NCBI GenBank assembly: GCA_900754285.1
Contig: CAAECB010000012.1
Location: 1 to 30,282 of the forward strand
Source: Clostridia bacterium
Lineage (GTDB): Bacteria; Bacillota; Clostridia; TANB77; CAG-508
Direction of reading: 5' to 3'
Length of the DNA: 30,282 bases
In this document: piece by piece, positions 1 through 7,556 of the stretch
Layout: each line of letters begins with the position of its first letter
How positions within the stretch are numbered: position 1 is the first letter of the stretch
Made by a program: the position numbers and the translations under genes
The notes under the pieces: generated by a model
Database searches by the model: none
The model's input: the letters and a program-made list of their open reading frames with translations, nothing else
What the model was told of the DNA's origin: nothing

Positions 1-32
1 ATTATAATAATAAACATGATATAAAATTGCAA

Positions 33-425
33 TTACTGTTTTTTCATTTTAGGCTTAGAAATCAAAGAAGCAAGATAACCGAAAAAAACAGCAGCAGCAA
101 TACCACCAGCGGCAGCCTTAACACCACCAGTAAAAGCACCAACAATACCAGACTGTTTAACACCTTCAATAGCACCTTTAGCCAAATTGTAGCCAAAACC
201 AGTCAAAGGAACAGTAGCACCAGCACCAGCGAAATCAACAAGATATTGATAAATGCCAAGACCACCCAAAATAGCACCAGTAGTAACAAAAATAACTAAA
301 ATACGAGCAGGAGTAAGTTTAGTTTTATCAATTAAAATTTGGCCAATCACACAAATAAGTCCACCAACCACAAAGCACTTAAAAAGAGACGGCCAAGCAA
401 AAACTTCAGCCCAATTCAAATCCAT
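33..425 (-). CDS. spoVAE: Stage V sporulation protein AE (SpoVAE)
   Basis: This is a small integral membrane protein of the SpoVA channel, which moves dipicolinic acid into the forespore and releases it at germination. The 130-residue product is almost all hydrophobic, with membrane segments near residues 14-32, 42-62 and 95-125. It carries VGGLICVIGQ followed by FAGAGATVPLTGF. The same two blocks recur in the SpoVAC gene of this cluster (VGGLICTIGQ, FAGAGSLVPITGF), as expected for the related SpoVAC/SpoVAE family. The length fits SpoVAE. The ATG has a G-rich ribosome site (GGGGG) about 8 bases upstream. It is the last of the minus-strand spoVA genes, 94 bases after spoVAD, and that gap holds a palindromic repeat (455-501). 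Codons mostly end in T, unlike the plus-strand genes. Confidence 0.93.
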   Translation of the reverse strand: MDLNWAEVFAWPSLFKCFVVGGLICVIGQILIDKTKLTPARILVIFVTTGAILGGLGIYQYLVDFAGAGATVPLTGFGYNLAKGAIEGVKQSGIVGAFTGGVKAAAGGIAAAVFFGYLASLISKPKMKKQ

Positions 426-454
426 AAAATAACCCCCAATCTATAAAATACAAA

Positions 455-501
455 AGCGGACATAATAACATTAACACTTGCTAGAACAATTTAAAGTCCG
501 C
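455..501 (+). repeat. Dispersed repeat with complementary ends (copy A)
   Basis: The 47-base element between spoVAD and spoVAE starts with GCGGACATAATAACATTA and ends with AGAACAATTTAAAGTCCGC. Its ends GCGGAC and GTCCGC form a 6-base-pair stem. It matches the element at 13712-13760 along its whole length with a few substitutions and single-base gaps. In the transcript direction of spoVAE it would lie in the leader just before the ribosome site. Confidence 0.75.
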
Positions 502-519
502 GTTCTTAATAAAAATATT

Positions 520-1522
520 TTAAACTTCAATACTAATAGCATGAGCAATACCAGGAATACTCTCACCTTGTTGAGAACTAGTAGAATTCATCAAAGCACC
601 AGTAGCAATAAGAAGCATCTTTTTAATTTTTCTATCACGTAATTGCTTAAAGAAATAACCAGAAAAAACAGAACCACAGCAACCACAACCACTACCACCA
701 GAATGAGTATCTTGTTCAGATTTATCAAAAATAAGAACACCACAATCATTATAATTAGACTTGATATTATAACCTTGAGAACGCATAATATCTATAGCAA
801 TATCTTTACCAATATAGCCTAAATCACCACTAATAATAACATCATAATAACTAGGATTTCTACCAGTATCTAAAAAGTGTGTTACTAAGGTATCGCAAAA
901 AGCTGGAGCCATAGCTGCACCGCATATTATTAGCATCCTTTATACCCATGTCAACAATTTTACCAGGAGTAATGGTAGTAATAAAAGGACCTTGACCAGA
1001 TTTAGTCAAAATAGCTGCACCAGAACCAGTAACAGTCCATTGAGCAGAAGGAGGACGTTGATTTCCTAACTCTAAAGGAAAACGAAATTGCTTTTCTGCA
1101 CTACAAAAATGACTAGAAGTAGCACAAAGTACATTTTCAGCAAAACTTTCCACACACATTGCTCCTAAACACATAGATTCTACAAAAGTAGAACAAGCAC
1201 CAAAAACTCCAAAAAATGGAATATTTAATTCACGAAGTCCAAAACTAGAAGAAATACACTGATTTAATAAATCGCCAGCAAAACAGCAATCAATTTTATC
1301 AGAAGGGATACCAGATTTATTAATAACAGTATTTACAGTTTCTTTTATTATTTTACTTTCAGCTTTTTCCCAAGTTTTTTCTCCCCAAAATTCATCATCT
1401 AAAGTTTGATCAAAATATTTAGAAAGAGGACCTTGAGCCTCCTTAGGACCAACTATACTTGCACATTCAGCAATAGTAGGAGGAGCATCAAACTGAATAG
1501 TTTGTTTACCTAACTTTTTCAA
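520..1522 (-). pseudogene. spoVAD: Stage V sporulation protein AD (SpoVAD), frameshifted
   Basis: SpoVAD is a thiolase-fold protein of the SpoVA complex that binds dipicolinic acid. The family pattern runs across two reading frames. The first frame covers the N-terminal two thirds, including the GACST segment (Cys about residue 110) and the VDMGIKDANNM stretch. The rest (GAAMAP, ISGDLGYIG, then a Gly/Cys-rich GGSGCGCCG region) continues in a second frame. Removing one base, best placed at 922 (G on the plus strand), restores a continuous protein of about 333 residues, which is normal for SpoVAD. The start is read as TTG at 1522, giving MKKLGKQTIQF, because the GGAG ribosome site sits 9 bases before it; the upstream TTG at 1531 directly abuts that site. 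Both halves are otherwise intact, so the shift is either recent or a sequencing or assembly error. Family identity is near certain; whether the gene is truly broken is not. Confidence 0.85.
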
Positions 1523-1643
1523 AAAATTCAACTCCTAACATAAAATATTAAACAAAAATTCCAATTAACCAAAAGTTAAATCACATCAAGAAAATTGCCA
1601 AGAAAATTGCAAAGCAAATTTCAAACACAAACAAAGTAATAAA

Positions 1644-2123
1644 CTATACCAATGTAATAGATTGAGTATTAAATAGCAAATAAACAAGTCCAACAATAAT
1701 AGAAGCAGAAATACCAAAAACTAAAACTGGACCAGCAACAGTAAACATTTTGCCACCAACACCCATAACATAACCTTCAGATTTATACTCCATGGCTGGA
1801 GAAACAATAGAATTTGCAAAACCAGTAATAGGAACTAAAGAACCAGCACCAGCAAATTTACCAATCTTATTAAAAATATTTAATCCAGTTAAAAATGCAG
1901 AAATACCAATAAGAATAATAGAAACAATAGTACCAGACATAGCAGTATCAAAACCACGAGCCTTGCAAATATTAGAAATAATTTGCCCAATAGTACAAAT
2001 TAAACCACCAACCCAAAAAGCATTAAAGCAATTCTTCCAAATAGGAGAATTAGGAGACTTTTTATTTACATATTCTTGATATTTTTGCTTACTTTCAATT
2101 GGATTAGAAGAATTAGAATTCAT
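1644..2123 (-). CDS. spoVAC: Stage V sporulation protein AC (SpoVAC)
   Basis: SpoVAC is the membrane channel subunit of the SpoVA dipicolinic-acid transporter; in Bacillus it behaves as a mechanosensitive channel. The 159-residue product has a polar N-terminus of about 30 residues and then membrane segments near 35-50, 62-85 and 125-152. It carries the family blocks WVGGLICTIGQI and FAGAGSLVPITGF. Its ATG (2123-2121) follows directly on the stop codon of the dodecin-like gene, with GAAAGG about 8 bases upstream inside that gene, so the two are very likely translationally coupled. A 121-base spacer with no clear signal separates it from spoVAD. The context fits forespore expression with spoVAD and spoVAE. 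Confidence 0.94.
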   Translation of the reverse strand: MNSNSSNPIESKQKYQEYVNKKSPNSPIWKNCFNAFWVGGLICTIGQIISNICKARGFDTAMSGTIVSIILIGISAFLTGLNIFNKIGKFAGAGSLVPITGFANSIVSPAMEYKSEGYVMGVGGKMFTVAGPVLVFGISASIIVGLVYLLFNTQSITLV

Positions 2124-2345
2124 CTATTTTTCATCCTTTCTATTTAAATCTAAAACAAAACTTAAATCTAAATCAACAAAATACTCAGAAATTTTATTTC
2201 CATCAATCTTTGCATATTGATCCAAAATTCTAACACTTGATAAATAATCAATAGTTTTAGAAGCCTCCTCAATAGCTTTAACAATAGCATCTTTCCAAGA
2301 TACAGTTGAATTCCCTGTTATAGTTAAATGTTTCTCAATTTCCAT
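2124..2345 (-). CDS. Dodecin-like small protein heading the spoVA cluster
   Basis: This 73-residue protein resembles dodecins, small flavin-binding proteins that assemble as hollow dodecamers. Features that match are an N-terminal beta strand, the SWKDA turn, a helix rich in Ala/Glu ending in SKTI, a D-Q pair (LDQ), and a final pair of strands (KISEYFVDLDLSF). The flavin-stacking Trp usually found just after the helix (as in IRWxEV) is not present; this stretch reads SSVRILDQ, so flavin binding is uncertain. The start is taken as ATG 2345, because AAGGAA lies about 9 bases before it; a GTG at 2351 is too close to that site. The gene is first in the minus-strand spoVA set and abuts spoVAC with no gap. 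A link to spore physiology is inferred only from this position. Confidence 0.75.
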   Translation of the reverse strand: MEIEKHLTITGNSTVSWKDAIVKAIEEASKTIDYLSSVRILDQYAKIDGNKISEYFVDLDLSFVLDLNRKDEK

Positions 2346-2381
2346 ATACACACATTCCTTTCATTAAAAATCTATTATAAA

Positions 2382-2410
2382 CATTTTTTCCGTTTTTTGA
2401 AAAAATATGC
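2382..2410 (-). promoter_or_regulatory. Candidate forespore (sigma F/G type) promoter for the dodecin-spoVA genes
   Basis: Read on the minus strand, GCATA (2410-2406) is followed after 14 bases by GGAAAAAATG (2391-2382). This resembles the GCATA-type -35 and GG..A.A.T -10 of forespore sigma factors. It lies about 37 bases before the dodecin-like start. The spoVA operon is a sigma-G target in Bacillus, so the location is right, but A-rich DNA makes chance matches easy. Confidence 0.4.
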
Positions 2411-2441
2411 AAATAAAAATAAAAATATTGCAAAAAATAAA

Positions 2442-2470
2442 TTTACAATTAAAATGAAACATGATAAAAT
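2442..2470 (+). promoter_or_regulatory. Candidate sigma-A promoter for rsmB
   Basis: TTTACA (2442-2447) and TAAAAT (2465-2470) are separated by 17 bases, 24 bases before the rsmB start. The promoter diverges from the spoVA candidate in the same spacer. Confidence 0.5.
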
Positions 2471-2494
2471 GCAATAAAAAAGGAAGGAAAAGAA

Positions 2495-3826
2495 ATGATA
2501 GATAAAGTAAGAGAACTAGCACTAAAAGTATTATATAAAATTGACAAAGAAGAAGCATATTCAAATATAGCATTAAATGAAGTATTAAATGCAAACAGGG
2601 AAAAACTAAAACCACAAGATGTAGGATTAATATCAGAAATAACATATGGAGTAACAACATGGAAATTAACATTAGATGTAATAATAGAAAAACACTCAAA
2701 AATAAAAATGAAAAAAATCTCACCATGGGTAAAAAATATATTAAGAATGGGAATATACCAAATATTATTTTTAGACAAAATACCACAATCAGCAGCAGTA
2801 AATGAAAGTGTAAATCTAGCCAAAAGATATGGGCATAAAACAAGTGCAAACTTTGTAAATGCAATACTAAGAAAAGTAAGTATGGTAGATTATGCAGAAT
2901 TATTTAAAATAAAAGATCCAATAGAAAAAATATCAAAAACAACATCTATGCCAACATGGATAATAGAAAAATTATTAGAAGATAGAGGATATATGGCAAA
3001 TAACCAAGATGAACAAAAAAATGAAAAAATTTTAGCAGAAGTAAGAAAAATATGTGGTAATTTAGTGCAAAGACCAAATATAACAATAAGAAGGAATAAC
3101 TTAAAAATTAATAAAGAGGAATTTGAAAAAAAGCTAAAAGAGAAAAATATAAATTTTACCAATATTAAAGAAAACCCAGATTTTTATATTTTAGAAAAAG
3201 TGAAAAATATAGAAAATTTAGAATTGTTCCAAAAAGGATATTTTACAGTACAAGACTTATCAGCAGGAATGGCAGCATATATGCTAGAACCAAAAGAAAA
3301 TGATTATATATTAGATGCATGTAGCGCACCAGGAGGAAAAACTACATATTTAGCAGAAATAATGAACAATAAAGGCAAAATCTTAGCATGGGATTTATAT
3401 CAATCAAGAACAAATTTAATAGAAGAAAATGCAAAAAGACTAGTGGTTGAGATTATAGAAACAGAGCAAAATGATGCAACAAAATATCAAAAACAATATG
3501 AAGAAAAATTTGATAAAATATTATTAGATGTACCATGTATGGGAATAGGTGTAATAAAAAGAAAACCAGATATAAAATGGCATAGGAAACTAGAAGATTT
3601 AAAAATTATATCAAAAATCCAATATCAAATATTAGAAAATTGTAGCAAATATCTAAAAAAAGAAGGAACACTAGTATATTCAACATGCAGTATTTTTAAA
3701 GAAGAAAATCATGATATTGTACAAAAATTTTTAGAAGAAAATTCCAACTATAAGTACGAAGAATTTGAAATAGAACCAACAGAAAAAAAGGACGGATTTT
3801 ATATAGCAAAAATTCAAAAAAAATAA
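2495..3826 (+). CDS. rsmB: 16S rRNA (cytosine-967-C5)-methyltransferase RsmB
   Basis: This enzyme methylates C967 of 16S rRNA using S-adenosylmethionine. The 443 residues match the usual family length. Residues 1 to about 140 form the NusB-like RNA-binding domain (IALNEVL, WVKNILRMGIYQILFL, VNESVNLAKRYG, FVNAILRK). The C-terminal half is the Rossmann methyltransferase domain: the SAM loop DACSAPGGKT, the DVPCMGIGV motif IV with its Cys, and YSTCSIFKEEN with the second, catalytic Cys. The ATG is preceded by AAGGAAGG. No neighbour shares an obvious pathway; in many Clostridia rsmB sits with other housekeeping genes, whereas here it stands alone between divergent spoVA genes and the pilus operon. 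Confidence 0.95.
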   Translation: MIDKVRELALKVLYKIDKEEAYSNIALNEVLNANREKLKPQDVGLISEITYGVTTWKLTLDVIIEKHSKIKMKKISPWVKNILRMGIYQILFLDKIPQSAAVNESVNLAKRYGHKTSANFVNAILRKVSMVDYAELFKIKDPIEKISKTTSMPTWIIEKLLEDRGYMANNQDEQKNEKILAEVRKICGNLVQRPNITIRRNNLKINKEEFEKKLKEKNINFTNIKENPDFYILEKVKNIENLELFQKGYFTVQDLSAGMAAYMLEPKENDYILDACSAPGGKTTYLAEIMNNKGKILAWDLYQSRTNLIEENAKRLVVEIIETEQNDATKYQKQYEEKFDKILLDVPCMGIGVIKRKPDIKWHRKLEDLKIISKIQYQILENCSKYLKKEGTLVYSTCSIFKEENHDIVQKFLEENSNYKYEEFEIEPTEKKDGFYIAKIQKK

Positions 3827-3881
3827 TATTACAAAAATATTACAATTGTATTACATTTGCATTATATTTTAACAAATTATA

Positions 3882-3909
3882 TTGACTTTTTATTAAAAAA
3901 AGATAAAAT
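3882..3909 (+). promoter_or_regulatory. Candidate sigma-A promoter for the pilus operon
   Basis: TTGACT (3882-3887), a 16-base spacer and TAAAAT (3904-3909) lie about 107 bases upstream of the first pilus gene, leaving a leader of roughly 100 bases. That leader is very A-rich. I see neither a riboswitch-like core nor a terminator in it. Confidence 0.45.
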
Positions 3910-4015
3910 AAAAGAGAAAAAAATAGATAAAATTTCATATCAAAGAAAATAAATACAGTATGATTTTTTATGTATTGCAAAAAATAAATATATATTAAAG
4001 AAATAAGGAGAAAAC

Positions 4016-5641
4016 ATGGCAAGTTGTTTAGGTTTATATATAGAAAGTAATTTAATAAAATATGCCAAAATATCAAAAGATAAGAACACAAAAAAAGTTG
4101 AAAGTTTTGGTATAAAATTCTATGATAAAGTAGAAGAAGGAATAAAACAAATAATAGAAGAAACATACAGTTATAAAATACCAGTATGTATTAATTTGTC
4201 TGAAGAAATGTACCAATATTTTCCAATGTTTGCTATGTTAAGCAAAAAGGATTTAGACAAAGCTATAAAAACAGAATTTGAATCATATTGTTCGGACAAA
4301 GGATACAACCCAAATGTATTTGAAACAAGGTATGCAGTTGTAAATGAAAAAGAAGATGATCAAAAATTAAAAGTAATATTTGTAACAGACAATAAAATAG
4401 AACTAAATAAACAAATGCAATTATTACAAAACTACAAACTAACAGGATTATATCCACTTCCAATGTCTATCCCTAATTTATTAGATTTAGAAGAAGCTAG
4501 TGGAAATTGTTTAATAGTAAACATGGAAGAAAAAACAACAATAACAACAATTATTGACAAAAAAATATATAATGTAAAAACGCTAGAACAAGGTAGTGGA
4601 GAATTTTTAGACAAAATAAATTTAAAAGAAAATTCTTATCAAAAAGCATATGAAATGTGCAAAGAAACAACAATATATACATCAGAAGGAAGAGAACTAA
4701 CAGAACAACAAGCAGGATATCTTGAAGAAATAATGCCAACACTATATCAAATAGTAGGACAAATACAAAAAACAATAAACGAAAGTTTTGAAAAAATAGA
4801 AAAAATATATATAACAGGAACAGCAGCATTAATAAATAATATAGATTTATATTTTGAAGAATACCTAAATAATGTACAATGTAAAATACTAAAACCAAAT
4901 TTTGTACAAACAACACCAGACATAAACATAAAAGATTATATAGAAGTAAACTCAGCCATATCAATAGCATTAATGGGGTTAGATGAAGGAATAGCTGGAA
5001 TGAACTTCAAAACAACAACTATTGCAGACAAATTAAAAGAAATGTTCACATTAGAATTAAACGGAAAAAATGACAAACCAAAAGACAAGAAATTAGCAGG
5101 AGGATTACTAACAAATGATTTAAAAGAACCACTAGATGGAACAGAAAGAGTATTATTAAATATTATGCTTGCAATAATAATAGTATTTGTTGTATATAGT
5201 GCATTTTCAGGAGTATTAAAAGGACAATTTGATAAAAAATCAAAAGAAGCAGATACATCAATAGCAAATACACAACAACAAATAAAACTTGCAGAAAACG
5301 ATGACAATTCAATAAAACAAATAAAAACAGATTATACAACAAAAATATCAAATCTAGAAGCATTAAATAAAAGAATAGAAGAGAAAAACAAAGTAAAAGG
5401 TTCAATACCAACATTACTAAACCAATTAATGAACATAATACCATCAAGTGTACAAATCAAATCTATTCAAAATACAGATACTGGTCATGTTGAAATTCTT
5501 GTTGAATCTTCAAAATATGAGCAAATCGCTTTCTTTATAGGAAGTATAAAAACAGAGGTTGTATTAACAAATGTCATATCTACATCAGGACAAAAAAATA
5601 ATGATGTAATTACAGTAAAGATAGAAGGTGATTTACCATGA
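4016..5641 (+). CDS. pilM: PilM-PilN fusion, type IV pilus inner-membrane assembly protein
   Basis: PilM is an actin-like cytoplasmic protein that binds the N-terminal tail of the membrane protein PilN; together they couple the motor to the PilO alignment complex. Here both appear to be one chain of 541 residues. Residues 1 to about 345 are PilM-like: an opening GLYIESNLIKYAKI strand pair, CLIVNMEEKTTITTI as the second nucleotide-fold segment, and a YITGTAALINNI adenosine-loop-like segment. A hydrophobic stretch at about 378-398 (LLNIMLAIIIVFVVYSAF) starts the PilN part, followed by a coiled coil to about 450 and a small alpha/beta domain (LLNQLMNIIPSSVQIKSI) typical of PilN. No separate pilN exists in the operon, which supports the fusion. 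The ATG has AAGGAG 6 bases upstream. The stop overlaps the pilO start by 4 bases (ATGA). Confidence 0.85.
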   Translation: MASCLGLYIESNLIKYAKISKDKNTKKVESFGIKFYDKVEEGIKQIIEETYSYKIPVCINLSEEMYQYFPMFAMLSKKDLDKAIKTEFESYCSDKGYNPNVFETRYAVVNEKEDDQKLKVIFVTDNKIELNKQMQLLQNYKLTGLYPLPMSIPNLLDLEEASGNCLIVNMEEKTTITTIIDKKIYNVKTLEQGSGEFLDKINLKENSYQKAYEMCKETTIYTSEGRELTEQQAGYLEEIMPTLYQIVGQIQKTINESFEKIEKIYITGTAALINNIDLYFEEYLNNVQCKILKPNFVQTTPDINIKDYIEVNSAISIALMGLDEGIAGMNFKTTTIADKLKEMFTLELNGKNDKPKDKKLAGGLLTNDLKEPLDGTERVLLNIMLAIIIVFVVYSAFSGVLKGQFDKKSKEADTSIANTQQQIKLAENDDNSIKQIKTDYTTKISNLEALNKRIEEKNKVKGSIPTLLNQLMNIIPSSVQIKSIQNTDTGHVEILVESSKYEQIAFFIGSIKTEVVLTNVISTSGQKNNDVITVKIEGDLP

Positions 5642-6423
5642 AAAAATTATTAATAAGTATAATGATTATATTGTGCTGTATATTAACATTAGTAACAGGA
5701 TTAAAAGGAATTCATTTAGGAAACATTAACATACTAGGAATTCAAGAAATAAAAAAAGAAAATGCAAACTTAGAGACAAAACTAAACCAAGCAACAAGCT
5801 TAGCAGGAACAGACTACCCAAACAAAATATCAACAATAAATGCAGATGTAAAAGCAATGAAAAGTGAAAAACAAAGATATGAAGATATGGTAGCAGTAAG
5901 TTCAGACAGTGAAATATCAGCATCATTACAAAAACAAAAATATACTGTTGATAAATTATGGGCAAAAATAGGAACATTAGCAACAGATGAAGGACTAAAT
6001 GCAATTTTTGAACTAAAAAATGGTAGTCTAACACCAGCGAGTACAGAAAGTTTTAAATATTATGATATAAACTTTACAGTACAAGGAAGTTATGCAGGAG
6101 TATCACTATATATATCAGATTTAGAGGATGACTCTGAATTAAACTTCAAAATAGAAAACTTTAGCATGGAACCAGTAGAAAATGGAAACTATGTAAAAGC
6201 AACATTTACTACTAAAGATATTGCAATAGAAGGAATATCATCAAGTACAGTTACAACTACAACATCAGATTCTACAAATGGAACAAATGGAAGTTCTTCT
6301 AATACAAATTCAACAGGAAATACAACATCAGGAAATACAACATCAGGAAATACAGCAGGAACAACAAATAATACAACTACGAACACTACGAACACTACAA
6401 ATAGTGGAGTAGCAGTACAATAA
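5638..6423 (+). CDS. pilO: PilO-like type IV pilus alignment protein
   Basis: PilO is a single-pass membrane protein that pairs with PilN through coiled coils and a ferredoxin-like domain. The 261-residue product has one N-terminal membrane segment (residues 4-22), a coiled coil at about 35-85, and an alpha/beta domain to about 200 (FELKNGSLTP, INFTVQGSYAGVSLYISDL) of the kind seen in PilO. From about residue 205 it ends in an unusual Thr/Asn/Ser/Gly tail of about 55 residues, encoded partly by short tandem repeats (6316-6405). Start overlap with the preceding gene implies coupled translation. Assignment rests on topology, fold pattern and operon position more than on sharp motifs. Confidence 0.8.
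   Translation: MKKLLISIMIILCCILTLVTGLKGIHLGNINILGIQEIKKENANLETKLNQATSLAGTDYPNKISTINADVKAMKSEKQRYEDMVAVSSDSEISASLQKQKYTVDKLWAKIGTLATDEGLNAIFELKNGSLTPASTESFKYYDINFTVQGSYAGVSLYISDLEDDSELNFKIENFSMEPVENGNYVKATFTTKDIAIEGISSSTVTTTTSDSTNGTNGSSSNTNSTGNTTSGNTTSGNTAGTTNNTTTNTTNTTNSGVAVQ
6316..6405 (+). repeat. Short tandem repeats coding the PilO tail
   Basis: The 15-base unit GGAAATACAACATCA occurs at 6316-6330 and 6331-6345, and a changed copy at 6346-6360. A 9-base unit (ACGAACACT) follows twice near 6379-6396, then a degenerate copy. All units are multiples of three, so copy-number change would only lengthen or shorten the Thr/Asn-rich tail. Confidence 0.8.
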
Positions 6424-6449
6424 GTGATCAATAGAAAAGGAGTACTTAT

Positions 6450-6935
6450 ATGTCAAAAAACATTTTAAAAGAAATAATTATAATATTATTATTAATACTT
6501 GCTATAATATTACTTTTAGGAGTATTATTATATGATTATGTCCCAATGAACAAAGTTGTACCAGAAGCAGTAACATATACAGCAAGTGAAGATACACAAA
6601 AAGCTTTAGAAGAAAAAAGTGCTGAAGATGATGATACAGTAGTGCTATCATATGAAGTAACAGCAACAGACTTAAAAAATTATAAAAGAGTAAATGATTA
6701 TAAAGCAGGAAGAAAAAATCCATTTTCTGCAGCATCATCAGACACAACAGGAAGCACAGGAACAACATCTAATAATGGACAAACAAGTAATAATGGTTCA
6801 TCACAAACAGGTGGAAGTAATAACACAAATTCTGGAAGCAATAATTCGAAAAACAACGGTTCTGGAACATCATCAACAGGAAGTAGCACAGAAAAAAATA
6901 GTACAAACTACTATCCAGACAAAGGAACAAAATAA
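6450..6935 (+). CDS. Single-pass membrane protein of the pilus operon, PilP-like
   Basis: This 161-residue protein has a short cytoplasmic N-terminus, one membrane helix (residues 8-29), about 55 residues of acidic linker, and the segment YKAGRKNPF at 84-92. It then has a Ser/Gly/Asn/Thr low-complexity tail to the end. The G-R-x-N/D-P-F signature is common in PilP-type and related pilus or secretion proteins, where a similar short motif closes the linker region. The gene sits directly after pilO, the usual place of pilP. The beta-sandwich domain of classical PilP, which contacts the secretin, is absent, as expected in a cell without an outer membrane. AAGGAG precedes the ATG by about 8 bases. 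Calling it PilP is an inference; its role is unknown. Confidence 0.6.
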   Translation: MSKNILKEIIIILLLILAIILLLGVLLYDYVPMNKVVPEAVTYTASEDTQKALEEKSAEDDDTVVLSYEVTATDLKNYKRVNDYKAGRKNPFSAASSDTTGSTGTTSNNGQTSNNGSSQTGGSNNTNSGSNNSKNNGSGTSSTGSSTEKNSTNYYPDKGTK

Positions 6936-6948
6936 TAAGTTATTAACA

Positions 6949-6969
6949 TTATACTTATGAAAAGTATAA
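6949..6969 (+). other. Small hairpin upstream of the prepilin gene
   Basis: TTATACTT (6949-6956) pairs with AAGTATAA (6962-6969) across a 5-base loop. No T-run follows, so it is unlikely to stop transcription. It lies in the 149-base leader between the PilP-like gene and the major prepilin, which also has a G-run (GGGGG near 6994) but no recognised riboswitch. Confidence 0.4.
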
Positions 6970-7084
6970 GAAGCATACAAAACTAGATGAAAAGGGGGAA
7001 AGAACTAACGAAAAACCAACAAGGAAAGACATAAGGATAACCAAAATTAAAAATTAAAATAAAAATATTTAGGAGGAATTTAAA

Positions 7085-7528
7085 ATGAAAAATAATGAAA
7101 AAGGTATTACACTAGTAGCACTAGTAATCACAATTATAGTTTTATTAATTTTAGCAGGAGTAACAATCATGGCATTATCAGGAGATAATGGTATATTAAA
7201 CAGAGCATCTCAATCAAAAGTAAGCACAAACATAGCAAACGTAAAAGATTCATTTAGCACAGTAGCAGCAGAAGGAATTACAGAATATTATAATTCAAAA
7301 TATGTAGCTGGAGATAACACATTAACAGATTCAATAGGAAAAACAGTAGCAGACAAAATCTATGCATCATCAATGACAAAAGGATATTGTTCAGCAGCAC
7401 CAGCAACTGTTGAAACAACATCATATAAAATTGTAACAAATGTAAAAGATGCTGATGGAAAAGCTTTAACAGCAACAATTGATAAAGATGGAAAAATCAC
7501 ATGGACAAATGATAAAATGACAAAATAA
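7085..7528 (+). CDS. Major type IV prepilin (candidate)
   Basis: This 147-residue protein has a class III signal peptide: a short charged leader MKNNEKG, a predicted cut after Gly7, and then a hydrophobic helix (ITLVALVITIIVLLILAGV) that forms the pilin core. The globular part (about residues 40-147) has no Cys pair. This N-terminus is widespread in clostridial pilins. Position 5 of the mature protein is Ala, not the usual Glu. It is called the major subunit because it has the strongest ribosome site of the set (AGGAGG, 9 bases from ATG), a long leader and a stable hairpin immediately downstream. It is likely the substrate of the peptidase encoded next. The precise pilin class cannot be told from sequence alone. 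Confidence 0.85.
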   Translation: MKNNEKGITLVALVITIIVLLILAGVTIMALSGDNGILNRASQSKVSTNIANVKDSFSTVAAEGITEYYNSKYVAGDNTLTDSIGKTVADKIYASSMTKGYCSAAPATVETTSYKIVTNVKDADGKALTATIDKDGKITWTNDKMTK

Positions 7529-7556
7529 TTATAATATAATAAAACTATTTAAAATA

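Noticed and set aside
27..299. Open plus-strand frame at the window start (about 90 codons, Ser/Thr/Asn-rich).
   Set aside because: It is antisense to the well-supported spoVAE gene and only reflects its composition; no ribosome site or family pattern.
1532..1643. Two AAGAAAATTGC stretches in the spoVAC-spoVAD spacer as a possible operator.
   Set aside because: They are adjacent, simple A-rich sequences and easily arise by chance in this composition.
3827..4015. Search for a cyclic-di-GMP riboswitch upstream of the pilus operon.
   Set aside because: The leader is almost pure A/T without the GC-bearing conserved cores of either cyclic-di-GMP riboswitch class.
6987..7034. Mini-frame of 15 codons (MKRGKELTKNQQGKT) in the prepilin leader, considered as a leader peptide.
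   Set aside because: No ribosome site precedes it and no regulatory codon run is visible.
6936..7084. Search for a cyclic-di-GMP or other riboswitch before the major prepilin.
   Set aside because: Only a small hairpin and a G-run are present; no known aptamer core can be matched.
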